Origin: Oscillospiraceae bacterium
GTDB taxonomy: Bacteria > Bacillota > Clostridia > Oscillospirales > Ruminococcaceae
Direction of reading: 5' to 3'
Length of the DNA: 64,000 bases
NCBI GenBank assembly: GCA_021201235.1
Contig: JAJQFI010000008.1
Location: 186,001 to 250,000 of the forward strand
Under the pieces are notes generated by a model. It worked only from the letters and a program-made list of their open reading frames with translations, had not been told where the DNA came from and did no database searches. Shown one piece after another: positions 36,932 to 46,095 of this stretch (position 1 is its first letter; every line of letters begins with the position of its first letter). The position numbers were made by a program, and so were the translations under genes.

Positions 36932-39694
36932 TTACTTCTCCGTCATCTCCCGATACATCCTCATCAGCTCCGCCACGCACCCCGACTCAGTCATCTCCTT
37001 CGAAGAGAACCCATAAGCCTGCATGACCGCAATATCATTATACTGATGCGCCTTCCGAAGCTCCGGCGGCATAACCGCCTCGTCATAAAGGTCTGCCAGG
37101 CTGTCATTCGGATACAAAGCCCGGGCATCCAGAATCCCCTGCACCGTCTTCTCAATCCTCGCCTTCTGCTCGGCTGTAGGGTTGCACCAAGGGAAGTTGT
37201 TGTAAACGATGTCCTTTGAATAGCGATAGTCGCTCTTGAGTCGTCCACAGACCACTCTCATCCAAGCCATATGGACGTTTGAAGTTAAAACTCCAAAGTG
37301 ATAGAGGGTGGCGTCGGGAACTATTTTGACAAGATTGCTACACAAAATATCAGGGGTCATAAAGCCCATTGGTACATAACGTCTGCGTTCAGATGATACT
37401 TCGGGTATAACGACATACGTTGATGTCGGCATATTTTCGACATGAAAGCGTGTAGGTCTATCTGCAAGTTTTCTTGTTCCAGCACTCTTGCTTGCAAGCC
37501 TTACTTCTCGGACAGCCTCAATTCGTTTCATACATTCAGGCATTTTCCGCAGTTCAGACGGAGAGCATTCGCCAAGCCATAGGCAATACCTCGGTTTGCG
37601 GTTGATAAATTCTTCTGAGCCGTACCAAGGCTTAAAATACTTTTCGGATGCCGGTTCTTTTCTGATGAATTCTTCCATCTCGTCTTTAGTAAAGAGATAT
37701 TTTCCGCCGTCAATAGGCTTATTGCCGATTCCAATTTGGGGAACATCGCACAAAGGCTTATTTCGGCTTTCGACAAACACATTATCTCCGTCAATCAGGT
37801 AGCCGTTTATGTTGTTGACTTCTCTTGCAGTTCCATTCTCGTAAATGCGCTTTGGTTTGGCGTTTGGTGCGGTGCTGAAACCTACTATAATGCAGTGAAC
37901 ATGCGCTTTTAGGCTTGCTTCGCTATCCCAACGGAAGGTTCTGTGTGCAAAATCAATATGAACTCCGTCCTCAAACAACGGCTTCCATAAGTTCGCGACG
38001 CTTTCGCCCTGACAAATCGAGTTTGTCGAAACAAGGGCGGCTCTTGTGTTTGTGCCCTTGATAAGGTCGGCACACTTTTTGTACCATCCCGAAACATAAT
38101 CAAGGTTGCCGATATTCTTCCAGTCCTTGCCGAAGACTTTAAGCAAGTCTTCTTTCTGAGCTTCCGACATCATTCTTGCTCCCACAAACGGCGGGTTGCC
38201 CATAATGTAGGTTAGCTCGTTTTTCGGCACAACGTCTTCCCAGTTGGTGGTGAGGGCGTTGGATTCTATTATGTAGGCGTTGGTTTTCAGGGGGAGGAAG
38301 TCGAGGGTTTTCAGGACGATTTCTTCGGTTTCCTTCATCATCTGGCTCTCGGCAATCCATAGGGCGGTTTTGGCGACGGTGACGGCGAAGTCGTTTATCT
38401 CGATGCCGTAGAATTGGCTTATCGTGACCTTGATGGGGTCGATGACGTCGCCCATCTGCATCTGCCCGTGGGTGAGCTCGCTGATGACTTCGTTTTCAAG
38501 CCGACGGAGCGATAAATAGGTCTCTGTCAGGAAGTTGCCACTGCCTGCGGCGGGGTCGAGGAACTTAAGGCTTGCGAGCTTGTTCTGGAAAGCTTGCAGA
38601 GCGGCAACCCGCTTCTTCTCAACAGTCAGAGTGCAGATTTCGGCAAACTCTTTCTTTAAATCGTCTAAAAACAGCGGGTCGATGACCTTGTGGATGTTTT
38701 CGATGGAGGTGTAGTGCATACCGCCCGAACGCCTTGTCTCGGGGTTCAGGGTGCTCTCGAAAACGGCGCCGAAGATGGTCGGGCTGATTTCCTTCCAGTT
38801 GAAGCCTGAGCTCGCTTTTTCAAGGAGAAGGTCTCTTATCTCGTCGGTGAAGTTCGGAATCTCGATGTCCTCGTCCGAGAATAAGCCGCCGTTGACATAT
38901 GGGAAAGCGGCAAGCTCGGGCTCGAGATACCTGTCTCGCTTGTCCTCGGGGGTGTCGAGCACCTTGAAAAGCTCGATAAGGGCGGAGCGCATTCTCTTTG
39001 TTTCGAAGCTCGCCATATAGTCGTGGAACATCCCGTATTTGTCGAAGATTCCGGCATTTTCGGCATAGAGGCAGAAAACGAGACGGACGCAAAGGACGTT
39101 AAGGGAGTGCATGGCGGACTTGCTTGTCGGGTCGACATATTCCTTTGAGAAGGCATCATAAAGAAGCCCGGCAATCTCGCCTGCGGCGATGGAGATTTCC
39201 ATCTCGCGCTTGATGTGGTCGCTCCCGGTGTCAACGAGGAAGTTAAGACGATAGTATTCCTTCGGCAGGTCTTCGAGCTTGATGATTTCCGGTTCGCCGT
39301 TCGGCTTGTTCATGTCGTAAACCCAGAACTCGCCGAAGTTGCAGGTGATGACCCATCTCGGGTGCCTGTCAACCGGGAGCTCGACGATGTAACGCTTAGC
39401 CTGCTGGAACGGAGTAAGATATGTCCCGTCCGACTGCTTGATAGCTTTCTTAAGTTCTTTTCCCAAGCCCTTCTGTTCGATAAGTACTTTTGTAGAAGGA
39501 ATATAGCCGTCGATAAAGCTCATGTGGTCAAGGTGCACCTGATCCTCAAAGCTTATAAATTCCGAGATGTTTTTCACCCCATAGACGTGCTCAAGGAGGT
39601 CAATCCAGAATTTCTGCGATTCACCCTTTTCATATCCCTTGCCCTTCCAATACTCCGCAAATTTCTTCGCTTCCACAGCCTGTAAGTCAGTCAC
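36932..39694 (-). CDS. MmeI-like type IIL restriction-modification enzyme (nuclease-methyltransferase-specificity fusion)
   Basis: 920 residues, almost the length of MmeI. N-terminal PD-(D/E)xK nuclease with IDGYIPSTKVLIEQKG near residue 60 (Asp, Glu-x-Lys). The adenine methyltransferase has motif I FLDPAAGSGNFLTETYLSL near 385 and motif IV IMGNPPFVGARMM near 510. A target-recognition domain occupies roughly 600-860. In this family one protein cuts about 20 bases from its site and protects only one strand by N6-adenine methylation. Starts with GTG behind GGGAG, and has a consensus promoter. Confidence 0.9.
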   Translation of the reverse strand: MTDLQAVEAKKFAEYWKGKGYEKGESQKFWIDLLEHVYGVKNISEFISFEDQVHLDHMSFIDGYIPSTKVLIEQKGLGKELKKAIKQSDGTYLTPFQQAKRYIVELPVDRHPRWVITCNFGEFWVYDMNKPNGEPEIIKLEDLPKEYYRLNFLVDTGSDHIKREMEISIAAGEIAGLLYDAFSKEYVDPTSKSAMHSLNVLCVRLVFCLYAENAGIFDKYGMFHDYMASFETKRMRSALIELFKVLDTPEDKRDRYLEPELAAFPYVNGGLFSDEDIEIPNFTDEIRDLLLEKASSGFNWKEISPTIFGAVFESTLNPETRRSGGMHYTSIENIHKVIDPLFLDDLKKEFAEICTLTVEKKRVAALQAFQNKLASLKFLDPAAGSGNFLTETYLSLRRLENEVISELTHGQMQMGDVIDPIKVTISQFYGIEINDFAVTVAKTALWIAESQMMKETEEIVLKTLDFLPLKTNAYIIESNALTTNWEDVVPKNELTYIMGNPPFVGARMMSEAQKEDLLKVFGKDWKNIGNLDYVSGWYKKCADLIKGTNTRAALVSTNSICQGESVANLWKPLFEDGVHIDFAHRTFRWDSEASLKAHVHCIIVGFSTAPNAKPKRIYENGTAREVNNINGYLIDGDNVFVESRNKPLCDVPQIGIGNKPIDGGKYLFTKDEMEEFIRKEPASEKYFKPWYGSEEFINRKPRYCLWLGECSPSELRKMPECMKRIEAVREVRLASKSAGTRKLADRPTRFHVENMPTSTYVVIPEVSSERRRYVPMGFMTPDILCSNLVKIVPDATLYHFGVLTSNVHMAWMRVVCGRLKSDYRYSKDIVYNNFPWCNPTAEQKARIEKTVQGILDARALYPNDSLADLYDEAVMPPELRKAHQYNDIAVMQAYGFSSKEMTESGCVAELMRMYREMTEK

Positions 39695-39726
39695 AATGCT
39701 CCCGCCTTTCCCTGAGTTATACTCCC

Positions 39727-39755
39727 ATTATAATTAAATTTCCCCCGTCTGTCAA
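39727..39755 (-). promoter_or_regulatory. promoter of the type IIL enzyme
   Basis: TTGACA (39755-39750), 17-base spacer, TATAAT (39732-39727). Confidence 0.78.
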
Positions 39756-39782
39756 TAAATAATCGCACTCTGAAAAGCCTTC

Positions 39783-39811
39783 TTGCTTTCCCTGCGCTGT
39801 TGTTGTATAAT
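39783..39811 (+). promoter_or_regulatory. promoter of the macrodomain gene
   Basis: TTGCTT (39783-39788), 17-base spacer, TATAAT (39806-39811). TTGCTT as the -35 box recurs upstream of several accessory genes (47442, 48052, 56497, 60906). Confidence 0.7.
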
Positions 39812-39852
39812 ATTATCATACTACCACGCAGAAAGGGCGACGAGGTGAGGGT

Positions 39853-40899
39853 ATGCCATTACGGATAATCCGCAACGATATTACTAAGATGAAGGTTGAC
39901 GCCATTGTCAACGCGGCGAAGAGCTCCCTTTCGGGAGGAGGCGGCGTGGACGGGGCGATTCACGAAGCCGCCGGTCCGGGGCTGTTGGAGGAGTGCAGGG
40001 CGCTCGGCGGGTGCGAGACCGGCGGGGCGAAGATTACGGGGGCTTATAACCTCCCCTGCAAGCATGTCATCCACACGGTGGGACCGGTCTATCGGGACGG
40101 GAAGCACGGCGAGCCGGAGCTCCTTGGGTCCTGCTATCGGGAGTCGCTTCGGCTGGCGAAGGAGGCAGGGTGCGAGTCGGTCGCGTTCCCGCTCATTTCC
40201 TCGGGCGTCTATGGATATCCGAAGGCGGAGGCTCTGCGGATTGCGGTCGACACCATCGGCGAATTTCTTGAGGAAAACGACATGACCGTCTACATAGTCA
40301 TCTTCGACAAGACGGCTTACCGCATCGGCGAGAAGCTCTATTCGGACATCGAGGCGTACATTGACGACAAATACGTCGACGAGCACTCGGACGGCTTTGC
40401 GGAGCGCCGCAGAAGGATGGCGCTCAGTCATCGGGATGATTTTGACGAAGACAGAGTCTGCGCCTGCCCACCGCCGATGCTCGGCTCAGCGCCAGCTGCA
40501 AAGCCGATTGCAGCACCGATGGCTGCGAATATCTCGCTCGAGGACGCCGTCGGGCAGATTGACGAAAGCTTTTCGGAGATGCTTCTCCGGAAGATTGACG
40601 AGTCGGGCATGACCGACGCACAGGTCTATAAGAAGGCGAACATCGACCGCAAGCTCTTCTCGAAAATCCGCAGTGCCAAGAACTACAAGCCGAGCAAGCC
40701 GACGGCTCTGGCGTTTGCAATCGCCCTTGAGCTCTCCCTCGACGAGACGAAGGACCTCTTGATGAAGGCGGGCTTTGCGCTCTCCCACTCGAGCAAGTCG
40801 GACATCATAATCGAGTATTTCATCAGCCACGGGAACTACAACATCTTCGAGATAAACGAGGCGCTGTTCGCCTTCGACCAAAGTCTGCTCGGAGCATAA
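39853..40899 (+). CDS. macrodomain protein (ADP-ribose binding/hydrolase) with C-terminal helical HTH-like domain
   Basis: 348 residues. The macrodomain (about 1-170) has [26 protein letters not shown] with the catalytic Asn/Asp region and [11 protein letters not shown], as in MacroD/YmdB-type O-acetyl-ADP-ribose deacetylases and mono-ADP-ribosyl hydrolases. After a linker, residues about 240-340 ([47 protein letters not shown]) resemble an XRE-like helical domain often fused to such enzymes. The start is inferred from GAGGTGAGGGT. It heads a run of ADP-ribose-related genes. Confidence 0.88.
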   Translation: MPLRIIRNDITKMKVDAIVNAAKSSLSGGGGVDGAIHEAAGPGLLEECRALGGCETGGAKITGAYNLPCKHVIHTVGPVYRDGKHGEPELLGSCYRESLRLAKEAGCESVAFPLISSGVYGYPKAEALRIAVDTIGEFLEENDMTVYIVIFDKTAYRIGEKLYSDIEAYIDDKYVDEHSDGFAERRRRMALSHRDDFDEDRVCACPPPMLGSAPAAKPIAAPMAANISLEDAVGQIDESFSEMLLRKIDESGMTDAQVYKKANIDRKLFSKIRSAKNYKPSKPTALAFAIALELSLDETKDLLMKAGFALSHSSKSDIIIEYFISHGNYNIFEINEALFAFDQSLLGA

Positions 40900-41046
40900 G
40901 TGCTCGTGGGCATAAGCGCTCGTAGCATAATTGCTATTGGCGCAAAATGTCGCCCGGCAAGCGACCTTTTGGACAGAATAATCCGTTATAATATGATTGC
41001 AAAGCGAAAGCCGGGCAGTCATATTTTTATTACGGAGGAATTTATC

Positions 41047-41694
41047 ATGAGAAAAAATTTAACCGAAATCGTATTTATTCTGGGCAGAAGCGGCTCGATG
41101 AGCGGGCTCGAGGAGGACACCATCGGCGGCTTCAACTCAATGATTGAAAAGCAGAAGAGAACCGAGGGCGAGGCTCTTGTTTCGACCGTCCTCTTCGACA
41201 ACCGGAGCGAGGTCATCCACGACAGAGTGAACCTCAGGGACATCAAGCCGTTGACCCGGGAGGAATACTATGTCAGGGGCTGTACAGCCCTCCTTGACGC
41301 CATCGGCGACGCGATTCACCACATCGGGAATGTCCACAAGTACGCCCGTGCCGAGGACGTCCCCGAGCACATGCTCTTCGTCATCACGACCGACGGCATG
41401 GAGAACGCCAGCCGCCGCTATGACGCCGGCAAAGTCAGGAGGATGATTGAGCGGCAGAAGGAAAAGTACGGTTGGGAGTTCCTCTTCCTCGGCGCAAACA
41501 TCGACGCCGTCGCGACCGCAAAAAGCTTCGGCATCAACGAAAACCGCGCCGTCAACTACCACAGCGACCACGAAGGCACCAAGCTCAACTACGAAGTCCT
41601 CAGCGAAGCAATCTCGAGCGTGCGGTGCTGTGCTACCCTTGACGAAGGCTGGAAGGACAGAATCGAGGAGGATTATGAGAAGCGGAAGAAGTGA
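41047..41694 (+). CDS. von Willebrand factor A domain protein with altered MIDAS
   Basis: 215 residues from the ATG at 41047 (CGGAGG upstream). A single VWA domain begins EIVFILGRSGSMSGLEED; the usual DxSxS metal motif has Gly in place of the first Asp (codon GGC, one transition from GAC). The MIDAS Thr (RGCTALLDAIG) and TTDG are present. Related stand-alone VWA proteins commonly neighbour macrodomain genes. Function unknown; adaptor or regulator is inferred. An upstream in-frame extension to 40900 lacks a ribosome site. Confidence 0.85.
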   Translation: MRKNLTEIVFILGRSGSMSGLEEDTIGGFNSMIEKQKRTEGEALVSTVLFDNRSEVIHDRVNLRDIKPLTREEYYVRGCTALLDAIGDAIHHIGNVHKYARAEDVPEHMLFVITTDGMENASRRYDAGKVRRMIERQKEKYGWEFLFLGANIDAVATAKSFGINENRAVNYHSDHEGTKLNYEVLSEAISSVRCCATLDEGWKDRIEEDYEKRKK

Positions 41695-41701
41695 CGGAAT
41701 G

Positions 41702-41730
41702 TTGTCTTTTGGCGGGGAGTGTGGTATAAT
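41702..41730 (+). promoter_or_regulatory. promoter of the ADP-ribosylglycohydrolase gene
   Basis: TTGTCT (41702-41707), 17-base spacer, TATAAT (41725-41730). Confidence 0.65.
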
Positions 41731-41763
41731 GCTGAAAGAAAGTTCAGAAAGGAGACCCGAAAA

Positions 41764-42576
41764 ATGCTCGGCGCAATCATCGGCGACATTGTGGGCTCGG
41801 TTTACGAGTTCAATAACATAAAAACAAAATCCTTTCCCCTGTTCCGCCCGGACTGCTTCTTCACCGACGACACGGTCATGACAATCGCGGTGGCGGAGGC
41901 TATCATGAACGGTGGCGCGAGGGACGACTTCATCGACTCCATGAAGAAATACGGACGGATGTATCCCGACGCCGGCTACGGTGGGAAATTCAGAATGTGG
42001 CTTCGCACCGACACCCGGAAGCCCTACGGGAGCTTCGGGAACGGCTCTGCGATGCGGGTTGCGCCCTGCGGTTGGATGCCGGAGCTTGAGGACTGCCGGA
42101 GGCTTGCGAGGGCTTCGGCGGAGGTCACGCACAACCATCCCGAAGGCGTGAAGGGCGCACTTGCGACCGCCGACGCCATCTTTCTCTGCCGTCAGAATAT
42201 TGCGAACGGCGGCAGTCCCGAAGAGTGCCGGGCTCTCGTCAAAGAGCATATCGAGAAAGAGTACGTCTACAATCTGAGCCGCACCTGTGACGAAATCCGC
42301 CCGACTTATAAATTCAACGAAACCTGTCAGGAGACTGTTCCACAGGCGATTGTCGCCTTCATTGACAGCGAGGGTTTCGAGGACGCCATCCGCAATGCCA
42401 TCTCCCTCGGCGGCGACAGCGACACCCTCGCCGCCATCACCGGCAGTATCGCCGAAGCGGCGTATGGGATTCCCGATTGGATTCGGGAGAAGGCTCTCGG
42501 GTATCTGGATGAGCCCTTGCTCAACGTTTTTGAGAGATGGGAGAAATCGGTTGAGGGGTTGAATAATCTTGGATAG
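41764..42576 (+). CDS. ADP-ribosylglycohydrolase (DraG/ARH family)
   Basis: 270 residues from the ATG at 41764 (AAAGGAG upstream). The two metal-ligand clusters of the family are visible: FTDDTVMTIAVAEA near residue 35 and LGGDSDTLAAITGSIAEA near 218; GNGSAMRVAPCGW near 95 lines the ADP-ribose pocket. It removes ADP-ribose from modified macromolecules or small molecules. It ends ...EGLNNLG, a tail reused by the gene at 47506, and overlaps the next gene by eight bases. Confidence 0.92.
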   Translation: MLGAIIGDIVGSVYEFNNIKTKSFPLFRPDCFFTDDTVMTIAVAEAIMNGGARDDFIDSMKKYGRMYPDAGYGGKFRMWLRTDTRKPYGSFGNGSAMRVAPCGWMPELEDCRRLARASAEVTHNHPEGVKGALATADAIFLCRQNIANGGSPEECRALVKEHIEKEYVYNLSRTCDEIRPTYKFNETCQETVPQAIVAFIDSEGFEDAIRNAISLGGDSDTLAAITGSIAEAAYGIPDWIREKALGYLDEPLLNVFERWEKSVEGLNNLG

Positions 42577-43156
42577 CAGAGAATATCGGACCGGCACCGC
42601 AATCCGCGACGCCAGATTGGAGGATGCGGAGCGGTTGATCGAGATTTATTCGTACTATGTGGAGAATACCGCCATCACTTTTGAGTATGAGACCCCGTCG
42701 ATTTCCGAATTCCGAAGCCGGATGGAGCACACGATGGAGAAGTATCCCTACATAGTCATCGAGAAGGATGGGAAAATCCTCGGCTACGCCTATGCCGGTC
42801 CGTTCAGCGGTGGAAGGGCGGCGTATGACTGGTCCTGCGAGCTGACGGTCTACCTCGACCACGAGACGCAGAAATGCGGTTACGGCAGAAGGATATACAC
42901 CGCACTCGAAGAAAAGCTGAAGCGCATGGGAATCCGGAATCTCTATGCCTGCATCGCCTGCACCGACACCGAGGACGAACATCTCAACAATAACAGCGCC
43001 GACTTCCACGCCCACATGGGCTTCAAGGAAGTCGGCAGATTCCGCAAGTGCGGGTATAAATTCGGTCGGTGGTACGACATGATCTGGATGGAGAAGGTTA
43101 TTGGGGAGCATGAGGAGAGACCGAAGCAGGTGGAACGATATGGTTATTCAGGGTGA
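42569..43156 (+). CDS. GNAT N-acetyltransferase, phosphinothricin-acetyltransferase-like
   Basis: 195 residues starting with TTG at 42569 (GAGGGG about 12 bases upstream); no ATG occurs before residue 53. AIRDARLEDAERLIEIYSYYVENTAITFE is the Pat/Bar-type N-terminus and ELTVYLDHETQKCGYGRRIYTALEEKLK holds the acetyl-CoA loop. Relatives acetylate amino-acid-like compounds such as methionine sulfoximine; the real substrate is unknown. It overlaps the ADP-ribosylglycohydrolase stop and is co-transcribed with it. Confidence 0.85.
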   Translation: MDSREYRTGTAIRDARLEDAERLIEIYSYYVENTAITFEYETPSISEFRSRMEHTMEKYPYIVIEKDGKILGYAYAGPFSGGRAAYDWSCELTVYLDHETQKCGYGRRIYTALEEKLKRMGIRNLYACIACTDTEDEHLNNNSADFHAHMGFKEVGRFRKCGYKFGRWYDMIWMEKVIGEHEERPKQVERYGYSG

Positions 43157-43286
43157 TGTCTGCTTCCCACAAATCTTCAATCCTGCATCCCCGCCGCCAG
43201 CTTCACACACTCATACGCGCCGTTATAGTTTTCTCGAGTCTTGCAGAAGCAATGGATGCCGTTTACTGGCTCGGTTGGATATGCGA

Positions 43287-44624
43287 TCAGCCGACGTCTC
43301 TTTTCCATTTTCCTCTGAAAAAATGTACCCATGTAAGAATACAGCCAAGTCCCCATCCGAAAAGTGCATTCCACCAGACCATGCGATAACTGATAGCGGG
43401 AATTTCCTGTAAAACATAGGTGGAAATGACCCGGACAGTCAGTGCGCTGGTGGCAACAAAAGTGGAGTACAACGAGTTATTCGCTCCCTGAAACAGCCCC
43501 AATATCGGATAATAGGATGCAAAGGGAATCAGGCAAATCGCCACGCACCGGATATGTGCGGTGCAGTAACCGGCAGCTTCCGTACCCAACCCAAATGCGT
43601 TTACAATGGGGGCAGCAAAAACAAACACGACGGACAAAATGCAGATGGAAATGAGTTCAGAGATAATAACCGTATGCTTTGCACCGGTTATCACCCGCTC
43701 CGGTTTTCCGGCACCGATATTTTGCGCCGTATAGGTGGCCTGGGTTGTCAGCAAAGCGCTGGAGGGAAGGGTCATGTAGGTTTCGATTTTCTGGGCAACG
43801 GAGAAAGATGCCGTCATTGCTTCCCCATAGCTGTTGACCGCTCTCTGGATAAACACAAATCCAAGTGATACAATCAACTGCTGCAGTGCCATTGGAAAAC
43901 CGCGCTGTAATGTCTGTCTGGCCAGCGTCCACTCAAAAGTAAACTCCTTGGGCTTCCATCGGAACAGGGGATATTTTTTCATCATGTAAGCAAAAGCGGC
44001 CACGCAGGAAGCAATCTGGGCAATGTCCGTCGCGATGTCAGCCCCTGTTACCCCCATGCGAAAGTTGTAGACGAAAACGATGTCCAGTGCGATGTTGATG
44101 ATACTTGCAATCAGCAGGAAATAAAGCGTTGCCTTGCTGTCTCCAATTCCGCGCAGAATGCCTGCGATAATGTCATAGCCGAACTGGAACACCAGTCCAA
44201 GTGAATATATTTTGAAGTAGGTGTCTGCCATGTCCATCAGGCTTTCCGGCGTGGCAAGGAGATAGCGCAGTGCAAAACGACTGATGAGTACACCCACCAC
44301 TGTCGCTGCCAGCCCCATACCTGTCATAAGAAGTAAAGAGGAGGATGCCTGGCGGCGCATTTTCTCATTCTCGCCTGCACCAAACAATTGTGAAATCAGG
44401 ACACAGGCACCGGCGGAGAAGCCATTTGCCAGTGCAAGAAAGGCCATAGTCAAAACGCCGCAGGCTCCAACAGCCGCCAGCGCCGTTTCGCCGGCAAAAT
44501 TGCCGACAATGATGGTGTCCGCCGTATTATAGAATTGCTGAAGCAGTAACCCCATGAATACTGGGAACATGAAAGAAAGAATTCCCTTCCATGGTCTGCC
44601 TGTGAGCAAGGATTCATCTGTCAT
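43287..44624 (-). CDS. MATE-family multidrug efflux transporter
   Basis: 445 residues with twelve hydrophobic segments in two halves; begins ESLLTGRPWKGILSFMFPVFMGLLLQQFYNTADTIIVGNF, the common MATE start. Exports cationic drugs with Na+ or H+. Preceded by GGAGG. Base composition and codon use of the 43.3-47.0 kb block (MATE, flavodoxin, aldo-keto reductase, LysR) differ from flanking genes, suggesting acquisition as a unit. Between 43157 and 43286, downstream, I see no gene; an unassigned frame there encodes a short tail with no recognisable family. Confidence 0.92.
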   Translation of the reverse strand: MTDESLLTGRPWKGILSFMFPVFMGLLLQQFYNTADTIIVGNFAGETALAAVGACGVLTMAFLALANGFSAGACVLISQLFGAGENEKMRRQASSSLLLMTGMGLAATVVGVLISRFALRYLLATPESLMDMADTYFKIYSLGLVFQFGYDIIAGILRGIGDSKATLYFLLIASIINIALDIVFVYNFRMGVTGADIATDIAQIASCVAAFAYMMKKYPLFRWKPKEFTFEWTLARQTLQRGFPMALQQLIVSLGFVFIQRAVNSYGEAMTASFSVAQKIETYMTLPSSALLTTQATYTAQNIGAGKPERVITGAKHTVIISELISICILSVVFVFAAPIVNAFGLGTEAAGYCTAHIRCVAICLIPFASYYPILGLFQGANNSLYSTFVATSALTVRVISTYVLQEIPAISYRMVWWNALFGWGLGCILTWVHFFRGKWKRDVG

Positions 44625-44654
44625 AGATGTGCCTCCGTTATTTGTGAGCTTTAC

Positions 44655-45164
44655 TTACAGGGAAGCACCCAATCGATAGGCTACTTCCGTTTTGCCTTTG
44701 CCTAAAACCTCGCCACGATTTTTCCAACCCAGATTGCGTTCGTATGTACGATACCATGTGACAGCCTGAGAGTAATCGGCTCCGCCCGCCGTCATTAGCA
44801 ACACGCTTTCCCTTGGGAATTTACCGTAGCCCAGACATTCCAGCTCCGCATACAAACGGTCAGCCGCTGTTTTCAACGTTCCGGTAATTGTCCAGAAATA
44901 AAGTGGGGAAGCAAACACAACGACATCACAGTCTGCGAAAGCAGAATAAATCTGATCCATGTCATCTTTTTGAGAGCATGGACTGTGTGCGTCCCGTCCT
45001 GCGTGCAGACAGCCTTTGCAGCTATGGACGTTCATGCTGTCAAGATAAAACTCCTCCACGGAATGACCGGCGCTGCGGGCACCCTCGGTGAAGTTGCGAA
45101 CCAGCTTCGCGGTGCTGCCATTCTTTCTGGCTGCGCCATTGAGAATCAAAATCTTTTTTGCCAT
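44655..45164 (-). CDS. flavodoxin-fold NAD(P)H-dependent FMN reductase
   Basis: 169 residues from the ATG at 45164 (AGGTGG upstream). FMN-binding loop ILNGAARKNGSTAKLV at the N-terminus, cysteine pair CKGCLHAGRD near 53, and the flavin-site motif VVFASPLYFWTITGTLKTAADRLY near 85. Typical of iron-sulfur flavoprotein/NADPH-quinone reductase-like enzymes. Lies between the MATE and aldo-keto reductase genes on the same strand; all may be controlled by the divergent LysR gene. Confidence 0.88.
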   Translation of the reverse strand: MAKKILILNGAARKNGSTAKLVRNFTEGARSAGHSVEEFYLDSMNVHSCKGCLHAGRDAHSPCSQKDDMDQIYSAFADCDVVVFASPLYFWTITGTLKTAADRLYAELECLGYGKFPRESVLLMTAGGADYSQAVTWYRTYERNLGWKNRGEVLGKGKTEVAYRLGASL

Positions 45165-45185
45165 AAGTTTTACCACCTTTCTGTT

Positions 45186-45983
45186 TTACCACCAGCCAAA
45201 TAAGCTCCGCCCAACCTCAAGCTCTTTGATCGCCTGCATTTCTTCTGCATCCAGATCAAAATCCAGAACAGAGATATTTTCTTTCATGTGTTCAGGATTC
45301 GTAGTTTTGGGAATTACGATAATTCCCTGCTGAACCAGAAAGCGCAGAGCAATCTGTGAAACTTTCTTATTATGATTTTTTGCAATCTGTATCAATACAG
45401 GATTCTTCCAGATATTGTTCCGACCACAGGCTAAAGGTGACCAGCTTTCAGGCTTTGTCCCAATTTGACACTCCAGTTCCCGCAGTTTTTTCTGCTGGCG
45501 GAATACGTGGGTTTCCACCTGGTTAATGGCAGGAATCACCTTGCAGTGATTGACCAGATCCAGATAGCGTTCTTCCATGAAGTTGGAAATGCCGATTGCA
45601 CGAATTTTCCCATCCTTATAATAAGATTCCATAGCACGGTAAATCTCATGGACATCGCCCGTAGGCTCATGGATCAGCAACAGATCAATATAATCCATAT
45701 TGATTCTTTTCAGAGAGCTTTCAATGGAACGAAGCGTATCCTGATAACCATGACACCCCCAGAGCTTTGTCGTGATAAACAGCTCTTCTCTGGGTATGCC
45801 GGATTTGCGGCAGGCCATGCCGACCTCTCTCTCGTTTCCGTAGCATTGCGCCGTATCTATGGAACGGTACCCTGCGCGCAGTGCTTCAGCGACACACTTT
45901 TCCGTGATTCTTGCCGGTGTCTGATAAGTCCCATATCCGACCATTGGCATTTCGACGCCGTTATTTAACGTGACATACCTCAT
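45186..45983 (-). CDS. aldo/keto reductase
   Basis: 265 residues of the AKR (alpha/beta)8 fold. GYRSIDTAQCYGNEREVG near residue 36 (catalytic Asp and Tyr), Lys in ITTKLWGCHGY near 72, LLLIHEPTGD (His) near 103, and IVIPKTTNPEHMKENI near 230, which binds the NADPH 2'-phosphate. Reduces carbonyl compounds; substrate unknown. Start preceded by GGAGG. Divergent from the LysR regulator. Confidence 0.92.
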   Translation of the reverse strand: MRYVTLNNGVEMPMVGYGTYQTPARITEKCVAEALRAGYRSIDTAQCYGNEREVGMACRKSGIPREELFITTKLWGCHGYQDTLRSIESSLKRINMDYIDLLLIHEPTGDVHEIYRAMESYYKDGKIRAIGISNFMEERYLDLVNHCKVIPAINQVETHVFRQQKKLRELECQIGTKPESWSPLACGRNNIWKNPVLIQIAKNHNKKVSQIALRFLVQQGIIVIPKTTNPEHMKENISVLDFDLDAEEMQAIKELEVGRSLFGWW

Positions 45984-46032
45984 TTTTATACCTCCATCTT
46001 CTTGCTGTATTTATATTGTAATCCGGGGAGCA

Positions 46033-46062
46033 TTGACATGGAAGCCACCAAAATGTTATAAT
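46033..46062 (+). promoter_or_regulatory. promoter of the LysR gene
   Basis: TTGACA (46033-46038), 18-base spacer, TATAAT (46057-46062), in the 112-base divergent gap before the LysR start. Confidence 0.7.
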
Positions 46063-46095
46063 GGCTTTTAGAAAAACTAAAAGCGAGGTGGGACT

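Noticed and set aside
41137-42597. 486-residue minus-strand frame opposite the VWA and ADP-ribosylglycohydrolase genes
   Set aside because: Spans two genes and their intergenic promoter antisense; no domain recognised.
43177-43374. 65-residue minus-strand frame downstream of the MATE gene
   Set aside because: Overlaps the MATE C-terminus in another frame; no recognisable family, so left as unassigned.
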